Below, piece by piece: positions 18,821 to 28,159 of a DNA stretch of 32,341 nt. Each line of letters starts with the position of its first letter. Within the stretch, counting starts at the first letter, position 1. Location of the stretch: assembly GCA_037447655.1 (NCBI GenBank), contig JBBHKE010000275.1, positions 1 through 32,341 on the forward strand. The letters are read 5' to 3'. Origin of the DNA: Zygnema cylindricum. Its lineage: Eukaryota > Streptophyta > Zygnematophyceae > Zygnematales > Zygnemataceae. The notes under the pieces are model-generated. The model saw nothing but the letters and a program-made list of their open reading frames with translations. It was not told where the DNA came from and did not search any database. The translations under genes were made by a program, and so were the position numbers.

Positions 18821-19720
18821 TTTTGATATTTGTGTAGTTTCTAGGTCTGTATAAGGATAGAAAAAGGCAGAGGCAGCCTGCCTCTAACTCCCTTCTCCAA
18901 GCCCCCACACTTATTGTAGTCACTAAAGGCTGGATAGGGAGATAGAGCCATGGCAGCCTAGGCCCTCTGGAGAAGACATGGGTTAGATTAGGTAGATTTA
19001 CCAAAAGGGGTCTTGAGGGACCCAAGAATTGATCTTGATACCTACAGTCCGTTAAGGTACCTGTAGCCGTTACCTTTGTCCGTTAAAACTATGACTAGTG
19101 CTATTATTCATACGGTTTGATAAATATTTAAATAGTTACACGTCGACTAATTTGTTTAACGGGAAATAGATACGTAGTGCATAGATACAGTTTTATATAG
19201 TACGGAGTACAGTACGGTGACGAAACGGATACCGCGCATTTGTTTCGATAGCGAAACAAATAGCGCGCATCAATTTTCTACGGCTATAATTAAATGTCGG
19301 TTCTAATCGGACGGCCACGATAGATGTCGAGATCGCGAAATACGCTTTTAGTGGTTTGGGGTCACAGCCACGTCAATTCACACGTGGCATAACCACATTG
19401 GCTTGCAGTATCTTCGAGATTATACAAATGAATCTGAATATACCGTGTGTCGACTTTTTTGGCATGTCCTATGATGGCCGTACAAAAGGTACACCGACAC
19501 TTGTACCTTTATGTACTATACAGTACTCCGATTGGTCCGTACCTCAGTACTAGAGGGTTTAGAGATGGGTTTTTAGGACTTAGAATATTTTGGTAGGTAG
19601 CCGCCTCTCTCCCATAGAGCATCTAAATCAGCAAACTTTGCCATTTAATATCAACTCATTTAGTTGACCATTTTCAGTGAATCTTTTTGCTGAGGACTCA
19701 CGGGAGTCCAAGCTACATAG
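18821..19720 (+). mobile_element. Copia-type LTR (A/G family), 3' end cut off
   Basis: It begins with a degraded start of the type seen at 28501 and keeps TTTCTAGGTCT, the CCTCTAACTCCCTTCTCCAAG block and CCATGGCAGCCTAGG (about 18948). It also has a tRNA-like segment (19016-19082, antisense), a G-box CACGTGG (19381-19387), GTAC palindromes (about 19470-19520), a CTCTC hairpin and GGACTCACGGGAGTCC (19694-19709). Its last about 250 bases are missing because a minus-strand LTR starts at 19721. Confidence 0.8.
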
Positions 19721-20800
19721 TGTTATTCTACAACCACCGTTGCAGGCGGAGAACCAGCAGTAGTAGTGGAAGAAGACATAAAAAAAAACAGCATAAACTA
19801 TCAAAGTACCTACTCAACAGCCAACTTAGAACTGACACAAAATATGACTCAAACAAAATCAATATGCTTCAAATTCGCCACAATGATACAAAATACAGGA
19901 AACTGACAATTCTCAAAATTGCAACTCAAATGACCCAATAAACCATAAGATATAATGTTTGGAAGTTTCCCAAAAACTGCTCTTAGAAAATCATATTCCC
20001 AAAACTATATACTAAAAAATTGGCTAAGTCCTAAGTTTTATACTCACAGTGTCTATCTACTGATCTACACTAATTTGGCTAACCGTTACTACAGTTATTA
20101 TCTTGACTAACGACAAAGCATCCTACCTGTACGTCAATGTACCTCAAAACCATAATTATTGTTTTCTAAAAACCAGATTAATGGAACACTATTATTTATC
20201 ACACTAAAATACAAACTAATGTTATTCAGATATTTACAAACATCAAAACGTTATAACCGTACACAAAAACGTTCCAAATGCTTAGTCAGCGGTAGCCGCT
20301 AAAGTCCACCCGAATGTGGTCGTGTAGTACGAAGCACCTGAGTGCTTCGTCACTTGTGGTCCCACGTTAATCACGCCTCGTCACTTTGTGGTCCCACGTA
20401 AATCTCGCCTCGTCACTTACGGTCCCACGTGAATCGCGTCCGTCAACGTCTCTCAAAGTCAATGATCATAATTCACTTCCGAAATATCCAGACGTTTCTA
20501 TTTAATGATCATAAAAATATTCCATACCATATAATTCCAAAATATTTGTATGACTCCAAAAATAGCCGTACCATATATTTTCCGTGATATCCGGATCAGA
20601 TTCCGTCCGTCTGATCTGGCGATTCCAATTGCCTGCTGCGTGACGCGTGTCGTCGTCACTCCGTAAAACCTGCAGAGGTACAATACACTCTATTGTACTT
20701 TGCCTACTGTAACACTAATAAAGGTAAGTCTTATATACCACTTTTTAGAAACTATTCTAAGTCTACTCTATTTACTAACTAAAGATTTCAAATCTCAACA
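19721..20800 (-). mobile_element. 3' LTR of a minus-strand copia element
   Basis: On the minus strand TGTTGAGATTTGAAATC starts at 20800 and AGAATAACA ends at 19721, giving 1080 bp. A purine tract and the 3' end of copia pol lie just right of it, as in M. The last 25 bases parallel the gag-start terminus of the D LTR (ACGGTGG where D has ATGGAGG). Otherwise it does not resemble the LTR at 26637-27606, so it may belong to a different element from D. It carries a triple ACGT-containing repeat (20348-20440). Confidence 0.75.
20348..20440. repeat. Three 31-32-bp tandem repeats with ACGT cores
   Basis: Units starting CGTCACTTGTGGTCCCACGT (20348), CGTCACTTTGTGGTCCCACG (20379) and CGTCACTTACGGTCCCACGT (20411) each contain one CCCACGT core and one CGTCAC. 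They lie in the U3-like part of the LTR, where such repeats often act as enhancer blocks in retrotransposons. Confidence 0.85.
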
Positions 20801-20815
20801 CTCCCCTAAATCTTT
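20801..20815 (-). other. Polypurine tract beside the 19721-20800 LTR
   Basis: On the minus strand AGATTTAGGGGAG abuts TGTTGAGATTTG. It occupies the position of the tracts in M, N and G. Confidence 0.7.
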
Positions 20816-20849
20816 AGACTCAGTTACTCACTTAGTCCAACAGCTTCTC

Positions 20850-21461
20850 TGCAAAACTGCAACTTAGGAGCAACAAGGGCTTTTGTTAACATATCAGCCA
20901 CCATCTTCTCATCCGGTAAATAACACAACTTAATGAGTTTTGCAAGTACTTTTTCCTTGACAAAGTGAAGTCTAACATCCATGTGTTTACTTTTAAAATG
21001 ATGGTTGGGTTAGAAACAATGGCAATGGCTGTCTGGTTGTCACACCAAATAGACTGAGGACCTGTTTGCAAGTACCCAAGTTCTTGTAGAATAGACTTGA
21101 CCCATAGGAGCTCCTTGAGGGCCGAAGCTGGAGCCCTATATTAAGACTCCATTGTGGATTGAGCTGTAACCTTTTTTAATTTGCTACGCCAGCAACAAGT
21201 TCTATCTCCAATCTTAAGTACAAAACCAGTTGTAGATTTCCTGCTTGGCATGTCCCCATAGCTGGCATCGCTCCACGTCTGTATTTTCACCTCTCCTCCT
21301 CCGAGTACGAGCTTGAGATTTCGAGTTCCTGCAAGATATCTTAATACCCTTTTCGCTGCTTCCTTATCTGCCCTTTTAGGATTCTGTAGACTTCTACTCA
21401 AGACTCCCACAGCTGCTGCAATGTCGGGTCTCGTACAATTCATAAAATATATAAGACTTCA
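20850..21461 (-). pseudogene. pol: Copia pol 3' end (end of RT, RNase H)
   Basis: From 21461 down it reads FMNCTRPDIAAAVGVLSRSL, RVLRYLAGTRNL, WSDASYGDMPSRKSTTGFV and CCWRSKLKKVTAQSTMES, then a stop where relatives have EAEY. It goes on in the same frame: KELLWVKSILQELGY, WCDNQTAIAI (21026 region). A frameshift lies within the HHFK-KHMD part, and the frame then decays. Start to stop it matches the last 200 residues of M pol at perhaps 55-60% identity. The RT proper is absent. At 21462 the sequence changes to element N. Confidence 0.85.
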
Positions 21462-22725
21462 TGTTGTTCTTGGGTCTAAAATAGACCGCAGAAGCCACCC
21501 AAACTATCATGCAAAAAGCTAAGCGAAGCTAGGTCAATGAACAATCATTTGAAATGCATCCTCCATTTAACATGCAACAACTAAGGTTTGATGGAAAAAT
21601 CAACATAAACAAACCTTAGGACAAATGCATAAATAATGCATATCAAACAAACATAAAATAACATAAATAAATAATAACAAAAAGAGTGCAATCTCACATA
21701 AACATTAGATAAACAAAAGTATATCAATAAACATATTACTCAAATGCATGACCTAATCGGCAACCCTAAAAGTCTACATCTTCGGTCCCTACTTTTCATG
21801 CTAAGCATTGATGATTTTTTCTAATGAAGCTCAAATCTATATATACACTTGTGAGCTGTTAACAAATCACTAAGTGTCAAAATAACCAACGTAAATTACG
21901 TAACTGTCATTAAATCAAACTAATTGTAAGCGTACACCTGAAAGTCAAGCAATCGTAAGCGTACACTTGTCTACAAACGCGACACATAAATTAAAGTGTC
22001 GAGACCCTGATTGACCACATAAAAATAAATATCACAATCAATTCTATTTTATTAATACACATAAGACAAGACAATGTTGTTTCAAATATTTTGAAGTACA
22101 CACAATCTCATATAATCGTATGCTGAGTCATGCTGAGTCATGCTGAGTCACTCAGCGAAACTCCTTGATTTTCGTCAAAGAATCCGGGAGGTCCAAAATA
22201 TGATTCTTGTGATTTGACGTGATTTCGCTCCCCACTCATTTGAAATTAGCGGCGACCTTTGTCCGCCGTCCGTAGCTCTTTATTCGGCACCTTCGATATC
22301 GCGCCACGTGGTCACAAAAATCCAAGTGAAATCTGCGCGTGTCGTTAAATATCCCACAACTGTCGCGAAGTGAATTCACGTCCACTTGCCGAAATAATAT
22401 CGTACAGCCGAAATCATTTTCGTACCGCAAGCGCGTCCCTTGTAATAAATGCGTTTGTCGCATTTTGTTTCGTACGCCATGCGTACATTTTCACACTTTG
22501 AAAATTTCAAATCGGATCGCTTCGCGATCCGCCGTCCATTTACATTGCGCATTCCACGCCACTCAATTAGTCCTTCACGTACATTTAATTTTCTTCGTAC
22601 ATTTACTCCCCCAATCCGCAAATCTATTCGAACCTCCACACTACATCGCGTAAATGCGCACGCACGCGAACACGCGCACGCACGAAACCATCCGTACGCA
22701 CGAAACTAAGTTTTCAAAAACAACA
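21462..22725 (-). mobile_element. 3' LTR of element N
   Basis: On the minus strand it starts TGTTGTTTTTGAAAAC (22725) after the purine tract and ends CCCAAGAACAACA (21462). The 5' copy ends in nearly the same bases before the PBS. It is 1264 bp. It holds a G-box CCACGTGG (22304-22311), many CGTAC motifs (22370-22490), a CG-rich ACGCACGCG run (about 22655-22705) and the triple TGCTGAGTCA repeat. The region 21480-22100 is AT-rich with no recognisable content. Short frames in the CG-richer part have no family features. Confidence 0.6.
22121..22150. repeat. Triple 10-bp repeat TGCTGAGTCA
   Basis: Three exact head-to-tail copies are followed by CTCAGC, which forms the palindrome GCTGAGTCACTCAGC. 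TGAGTCA is the GCN4-type bZIP site known from plant promoters. Its place in an LTR U3 suggests, but does not show, a regulatory role. Confidence 0.9.
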
Positions 22726-22742
22726 CTCCCCCGAAAAATTAG

Positions 22743-23748
22743 TCTCGTGCATCCATGGCGCCACGTCATCAGCTGTCACCAATGTTACCAGCTGTCACAC
22801 TTGCTTTCAACTGCCTTCTCCATCTTAATCCGCCAAATTCCTCCAACAAAATTTTCCCACTTGTTCCACCAACGCTTCCGCTGCCTCCATATACCATCCA
22901 AATTTCATAATACATAATATATTATTCATTTTTCAATTACAACAATTTTTCTTTTTCTCACCAATATCTAAATCTGAATCTACTTCCCACAATTCTATCT
23001 CAAGTCAACTAAAATTAAAACTAAAGGATTACACTAATAATATAACCCAACTCAAAAATTCTTACTTCAACTATATCAAATATAATTTTTCATTTAATAA
23101 TTGAATCCGAAAATTTCCCATTAAAAATACATAAATAATAAACTATTTTCCGAAAATCAATTCTACCAAAAATAAACAAAATTCCAACAAAATTACCACA
23201 TTTTCCTCTAACTACCATAATCAACCGAAAAATAAAATCTCATAACATCTCATAATCATAGATCCACAAATTCGGATCTTTCACCAAATGCTACAACTCC
23301 ACCTTTCGGATCTCTCTCCCCCAAACGTCGAAACTCCACCTTCCGCATCTCTCCACTAAATGTCAAATCTCCACCAAATGTCAAAACTTCATAGTCCACA
23401 TTTCTCCACCAAATGGTAAAACTCCACTTTCCTGTCTTTTCCACCAAATATCGAATTTCCACATTTCGAAATGCTTCACCAAAAATAAATATGTATTTTC
23501 CAAATATAAAAAATCCTTTCTCAAAATAAATCATTTTCATTGAGGGTAGACATTTCGGCACTGTCACTAAGTTAACCCTTGGGGCGATGCAAGATTAAAC
23601 TCGGCACATACCAACACTATGATAAGGCCGATCTCATGGGTACACAGACACCATTACTGCAATACAACCAGCAAGGACAATATTAACCCGCTACAATGCG
23701 TGTGACAAAAACCTATCTCGACTTAACCTAACATGTGATAGATGGGGC
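22743..23748 (-). other. Internal region of N, non-coding
   Basis: About 1 kb between purine tract and PBS. No gag, protease, integrase or RT motif is visible in any frame. It starts with CAGCTGTCAC repeated twice (about 22769-22800), is AT-rich from 22900 to 23250, and has a minisatellite at 23280-23480. The part next to the PBS (23560-23748) has balanced composition but only short frames. Confidence 0.55.
23280..23480. repeat. Minisatellite, units of about 35-36 bp
   Basis: CCACCAAATG-like starts recur at about 23282, 23319, 23370, 23405, 23440 and 23477, with one half unit at 23352. Each unit has ACTCCAC(C/T)TT in the middle. The units are diverged. Because the period is near 36 the minus-strand frame of 103 codons shows a weak GGEM-like periodicity, which I read as a by-product of the repeat. 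Confidence 0.75.
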
Positions 23749-23762
23749 GTGGGCCCATAACC
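23749..23762 (-). other. Primer-binding site of N
   Basis: On the minus strand GGTTATGGGCCCAC directly follows AACAACA. It is a perfect 14-base complement of the initiator tRNA-Met anticodon arm. It is the main evidence that the non-coding interval is an LTR element. Confidence 0.75.
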
Positions 23763-23799
23763 TGTTGTTCTTTGGTCTAAAATAGACCAAAGAACAACA
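23763..23799. repeat. Perfect inverted repeat at the N LTR terminus
   Basis: TGTTGTTCTTTGGTCTA, loop AAA, TAGACCAAAGAACAACA: 17-base arms without mismatch. The other LTR end (21462) keeps the first arm with one difference and only GGTCTA-AAA-TAGACC of the hairpin. The remainder up to 23858 (ending GGGACACAGAATTGCA) resembles the terminus of an M-type LTR in plus orientation. Confidence 0.9.
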
Positions 23800-23865
23800 A
23801 AAACTACCTAGAGGTTTTCTCAATTTTGGTCTACAATGTGGGACACAGAATTGCAACAGCTTAGT

Positions 23866-25134
23866 TACCTTTTTGTTCACTTGTCTCTCTTGAAGTCTCT
23901 CGTTGCTTCTCTTTCCTCCTTCAAATTCTGATGCTGGGATAGAGGGTAATCTCGGGTTTCTCCGAACAACTTCACCTTCTCCCTGATCTGTAGAGTCCAT
24001 CCCCGGTCGTTCATCGTCAATTTCCGGTCTTTCCTCCTTTTCTTCCTCGGTTTGAATCGGAAGTTGTGACTCCAAGAGAGGGTCACTCTCGGTCAGATTT
24101 TTCTCTTCCTCTGCAAGGTCAGGCTAAACCGGAGTTCGGTTTGTAGAAACTGAATCAAACTCACTTTCGAATACAATTCTAATTTTGACTTGCTTAGTGT
24201 ACTTTAAGGGATCTATGGATTTTCCTTCATCCATAACTACCAAGTGTTTTACTAGAATTATGACTTTTCTTCTGGGATCATAAACTATATACCCTTTTAC
24301 GTTCTCATCATACCCAAGTAAGTATCCCGACTTTCTTGTAGCATCTAACTTTCAATCAGATTTTTCTGTGTTTTAACTAAACACTTGACTTCTAAACACC
24401 TTTAAGTGTGATATGTTAGGTTTTCTCCCGGTCCATCTTTCATAAGGTGTTTGACCTTTTACAGCTCAGGTAAGGACTATATTTTTGAGATAGTTAGCAC
24501 AATTTATAGCTTTTGCCCAAAAACTTTTCCTTATCTTTTTATGTGTCAACATACTACAGGCACTATCACTTAATATGTGATTTAGTCTTTCGGCTACACC
24601 ATTTTGTTTTGGGTTCTTTGGGACAGTCTTTTGGTGTTGAACCCCTTCCTCTTTCAAGTAATCCTCAAACTCATTAGAAGTGAATCCCCCCCCATTATCA
24701 CTTCTCACTCTCTTTATAGGTGTCTCATGAAGCTTTTCACTCCATGATTTATATTCTTTAAAATAATCCGAAGCCTCAGATTTGTTTTTCAAGAAATACA
24801 CTCTAGAGTATCTAGACCAATCATTAGTGATAGTAAACATAACTCTTTTCCCTCCAACTGATGGCACTTTGGCCGGTCCCCATATGTCAGTATAAACCAA
24901 ATCTAAAATCTTTTCACCCTTATATATTGCGACTTTTGGAAAAGGCAAACTGTGGGCTTTTCCTTGAGCACACCCATTACAATCATCCAAAGTCTCATTA
25001 TCTCCAAAATGTATGCCCTCAACTACACCCATTTTCTTCATTTCCTTTAATCTATCGAGATGCACATATCCGAATCTTTTATGCCACATCATCAAATCAC
25101 TTACTCCAGCATAGTAAACTCCCGTCTTTCCCAT
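23866..25134 (-). pseudogene. pol: D pol: integrase and linker, RT missing
   Basis: The 222-residue frame (25134-24466) contains the pre-integrase finger (WHKRFGYVH, CNGC), YTDIWGP (Asp83), RSDNGGGF (Asp146) and GVAE (Glu182), with D-x35-E spacing. DNGGGF replaces the usual DNGGEY/F. Beyond a stop, PYERW, NISHLKVF, VKGYIVYD and VVMDEGKSIDP can be read with further stops. Another open piece starts at 24075 and keeps VRRNPRLPSIPASEFEGG and KKVTKL, as in M. Homology ends at about 23866, and the following RT is absent. It joins the gag-protease part with one frameshift near 25120. Confidence 0.87.
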
Positions 25135-26656
25135 TACTCAAATTCAGCCTAAACATTCCTTGGCTACCCTTTTCAGTTGTGAAGTACACTTCATTCTCAT
25201 AGCTAGCAACAAAGACTCCTTCCTTAGTACTAGTCTCAAAGCCCTTATCATCTAAAACCGACGTAGAGATTAGATTCTTGTTCAACTCCGAAATAAAAAG
25301 AACATCAAAGAAAGTGACTATAGATGTCTTTCCATCAACTAAGACTTTCAGATCCACTAATCCCACTAAAATGGTGATCACTATTCTTCCATCCCTATAC
25401 TCTATCTCTACAGTAGGGATATTTCTCATTTTGGTTAACAATGGTTTTTCTCTACACATATGTATAGAGGCTCCTGAATCTATGATCCATCCTTCTTCAG
25501 AAGCTTCTTTCACTCCACAGAAAGCACACTTTTGCCTCTTTGGAATCTCCGGCTCACCTTTCACCTCCAACTCCTTGTTAAGGAGAAGTTCTCCATCGTC
25601 ATCATCGGCATCCTCTCCCACAACTTGTGTCGCCACAAACGCCTTCTTTTTCCTTGCGGCTAGTTTTCCAATCGATTCCTTCTTCAACCTCAACTTTGTC
25701 AACTTATTGCACTACGCCATGTAGTGTCTCGGCTTCTTACAAAAATGGCAAAGCCCCTTCGGAGCCCTTGGTGCAGATCCATCATGGTTTCCTCTTCCTC
25801 CTCCACCAAAGTTTCTATAAGAATTCTTCGAATCCTTATCCTCCCAGTTAGTACTAGCAGCCAATGCTTGAACACTCTTTCCTCCCCTACGAATCTCAAT
25901 TGTGCTTTCCCGAACCAAAATCATCCCCACAACGGAGTTCCAAATCTAAAGATGATTTGACAAATCTTGAACCTTGTTAACAATGTTCTCATAATCATCT
26001 GGGAGTTTCATTAGCAGAATGTTGACCTTCTCTTTCTCGGTCTCCCTTTTCCCTGCACTCTCCAACTCCATGAATAACCCAACCAAGTCATTACAAAAAT
26101 CTAACATCTTTCCCCCTTTGTACACATATGCGTGTACCTTGTGATCTGCCAACTTCTATTGCTGAATCGTACCACTCTTGTAAATGTTGACATGAGCTTC
26201 CCAAAACTCTTCTGCCCTATCCACATGATGATGAGGTGTAGCCACTCTTTAAGTGAGACGCGCGAGAATAAAATGAATCGCCACAAAATTGTTGAAATCT
26301 AAGATTTCGGTATCATTTCCCTCAGTTTTCTGAGCATTTGCTACTGGATCCGATCTAGTAGCCATCGGGTTGAGTTTCTTCTTCCCCTTCTCCTTCCTTG
26401 TTTCGAACACGATGCTTTCTCCAACATCCTCTACCTCCTCTGCCCCCGCAGATCTTCTTGTGAACGGAGATCCTCCAAACCCTGGTGGAACTCCCAATTT
26501 TGCGGATAGTCGACGCCCACGGCCACTCACAATGCCCCATAGCCGTTTTTCAAACAATGCACCCCTCATCATGATTTCCCACTAAATGAACCCTGTTCCA
26601 TTAAGAATGGGCACCTTAGAGGGTGGGCCCATAACGTGTAATTCTGTGACCTCCAT
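25097..26656 (-). pseudogene. gag: D gag and protease, one frame with nonsense codons
   Basis: All pieces share one frame. The start ATGGAGGTC (26656) lies inside the LTR, and the frame crosses the PBS as HVMGPPSKV. TAG at 26582-26584 stops it before the next Trp. It reopens as GALFEKRLWGIVSG, then AYVYKGGKMLDFCNDL, LLMKLPDDYENIV and ILVRESTIEIRRGGKS. The knuckle CHFCKKPRHYMA-stop-C has Arg for Gly and a stop for Asp. After it come KRQKCAFCGVKEAS and the protease site WIIDSGAS. Damage is mostly single-base nonsense (26584, about 26246, 25945, 25703), so this gag is better kept than that of M. A frameshift near 25120 separates it from integrase. Confidence 0.87.
26622..26636 (-). other. Primer-binding site of D
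   Basis: On the minus strand CGTTATGGGCCCACC has one mismatch (first base) to the initiator tRNA-Met anticodon-arm complement. It stands directly after the LTR end AATTACA. Its ATG (26632-26630) is in frame with gag. Confidence 0.8.
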
Positions 26657-27606
26657 TGGTACACAGAATGTCCAGTTTATGTGAAGCGTGTAGGATTGTT
26701 TATGCACTTTTGACTTTGATAATAAATAAGTCCCACCCTCGGACGCCAAAACTTTAACCGACTACACCCCTATATAGCCTGGACTTTTTTGAGTCCGTTG
26801 CAAAAAGAATCACTGAAATTGCTCACCCGAGCATTAAGTTATGGCTGACCAAAGTTATAAATACATAAATACATAAATAGAAGTGCACTCTGGGAGAGAA
26901 GCTGAAAAACCAAAAATATTCTAAGTCCTAAGCTACCTTTCTAAACCTATTACTACGGTACTTCGACCAATCATATGAGTGTAAAGTATAAGATTGTACA
27001 GGTACCGCTGTACTTCTTGTACGACCATAGTACGGCATGGCTGTTCCGCTAACGCGTGTCAGTTCTGGAGCCGTAGTTGCTCCTCCCGTGATATCTTCTG
27101 TCCAACCATATATTGCCACGTGTCATCCGCCGATATTTGGTCCGCAAACCGCTAAACACTTATTTTGGCATTTCGGCTCCACTGTGTGCCATTCGATCGG
27201 ATCTGGACATTTGATTTTGTCCGTTGAAATTTAATGTCGATTGGTAAATTTCGTGCGGTCCCGATTTTGTACTGACCGGTATGTTTATATGCATAAGTCG
27301 TCCCGTAATAAGTTAAACGGAATATCCACTGTAAATCTTTAAATAAAGATCTCGCAAAATACGTGTATCGATTAATTCAAGTCCTACCAGATAAGGCGGA
27401 CGACTTGTATGGAGGTCATCCAGAGGTCACTAGATCAAGTCCCACAAGTGACCGTCTATATTTCGAAAAAAACTATACTAGTGATCAGCGTGTCTCTTTA
27501 GTTGCAAGAGGCTGCCATGGCTGCCTGCAGGTCCTCAGTGACTACGACAAGTATGAGGATGCAGTAAGGTAAAAAAAAAGACTACAAAATACCTACCTTT
27601 TCAACA
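26637..27606 (-). mobile_element. 5' LTR of element D
   Basis: 970 bp, on the minus strand TGTTGAAAAGGTAGG...GAATTACA. It has CCATGGCTGCC (about 27512), a tRNA-like segment on the plus strand (27381-27455), GACACGTGG (27123-27115), GTAC palindromes (about 26990-27035), a CTCTCCCAGAG hairpin (about 26890-26900), ATTTATGTATTTATG near the TATA position, and GGACTTTTTTGAGTCC (26781-26796). No similar 3' partner is in the window, because the LTR at 19721-20800 is of another type. Confidence 0.82.
27381..27455 (+). other. tRNA-like segment in the D LTR (antisense to D)
   Basis: On the plus strand ACCAGATAAGGCGGACGACT (27386) is A-box-like. It is followed about 30 bases later by GAGGTCACTAGATCAAGTCCC-like T-arm sequence (27424-27443). 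It keeps the same relation to the CATGGCTGCC block as in the other LTRs. Confidence 0.45.
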
Positions 27607-28040
27607 TTTACTTACACCTTTTAATTCGCTTTTACCTTTGACTTCGCTTATACCTTCGACTTAGCTTTTACTCCTCCATTCTACCATGCAACCTAACTCA
27701 AGGTTTCAAGTGCTTCAACTTTCGCTTAGCTTCAAAGTAGCCCTTTCCAATCTAGTTTGGATTCACTACTACTCGCTTGCCACTCAGCTTCGAAGCACGG
27801 CCCTCTTTCCTCACCATTTTGTACTAGGTTGCTTAGGTAAACGTGAGCTTTTGCGACCAATGAGTTGTATTCGCCGCCTCTAATTGTCGTGCGTATCGAA
27901 TCTATTCGTATGCAGGGGAAAATAGTCGACCGTCTCAACCCCTTAGAACTAACTAAAACTAAAGACTTTTTCTTTGCGAAACGAAGAATCACAAAAAAAA
28001 AAACAACCTAAAAAATAAAAATAAAAATGACAAAAGTTTT
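27607..28040. other. Spacer with short tandem repeat
   Basis: No gene is recognised. Three 18-bp units (TTCGCTTTTACCTTTGAC and variants) stand at 27625-27678. TTTTACTTACACC occurs at 27606 and again near 28467, bracketing the 5S-like region. A-rich runs (27986-28030) adjoin the 5S-like sequence on its downstream side. Confidence 0.6.
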
Positions 28041-28159
28041 GGGTGCGGCACTAGGACTTCCTAGGAGGTCACCCATCCCAGTACTTTTCTAGACCATGGG
28101 CGGCTTGGCTGGGGAGTTTTGATGGGATCCGGCGTAGTAGCCCAGGTATGATTTTACCA
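28041..28159 (-). rRNA. 5S rRNA-like sequence, degenerate (probable pseudogene)
   Basis: On the minus strand it matches the plant 5S rRNA layout over the full 119 bases. It has ATCATACC near the start, GGATCCCATCA (28130-28120), and an internal control block GGATGGGTGACCTCCTAGGA (28078-28059) close to the functional sequence, with GCACCC at the end. The middle (A-box region) is strongly changed, for example AGCCAAGCCGCCCATG where the gene has AAGCGTGCTTGGGC. TTTAAATA stands 24-31 bases upstream, at the usual TATA position of plant 5S genes. T-rich runs follow downstream, like Pol III terminators. It is either a stray 5S pseudogene or 5S-derived part of a small element such as Cassandra. A PBS-flanked LTR was not seen. 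Confidence 0.85.

Larger units (their letters stand above)
21462..23858 (-). mobile_element. Element N: non-coding LTR element nested in copia pol
   Basis: On the minus strand the order is an LTR-end remnant (23858-23763), a 14-base perfect PBS GGTTATGGGCCCAC (23762-23749), about 1 kb without any protein motif, a purine tract CTAATTTTTCGGGGGAG (22742-22726), and a complete-looking 3' LTR (22725-21462). Copia pol sequence stands on both sides: RNase H at the left, the integrase-RT linker at the right. The RT between them is missing. This fits a large non-autonomous element (LARD-like) whose insertion or later deletion removed the RT. The 5' LTR is almost wholly lost, so the reconstruction is partly inference. 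Confidence 0.6.

Noticed and set aside
22236-22917. Overlapping frames of 75-104 codons in the CG-richer part of the N LTR
   Set aside because: Frames exist on both strands, with no family motif. They follow from base composition and lie inside an LTR.
23256-23567. 103-codon minus-strand frame with repeated GGE/GGD-like peptides
   Set aside because: The periodicity is explained by the 35-36-bp minisatellite. Units are diverged and one is a half unit.
28041-28159. Functional 5S rRNA gene
   Set aside because: The central promoter part and many stem bases are changed, and there is no tandem array.
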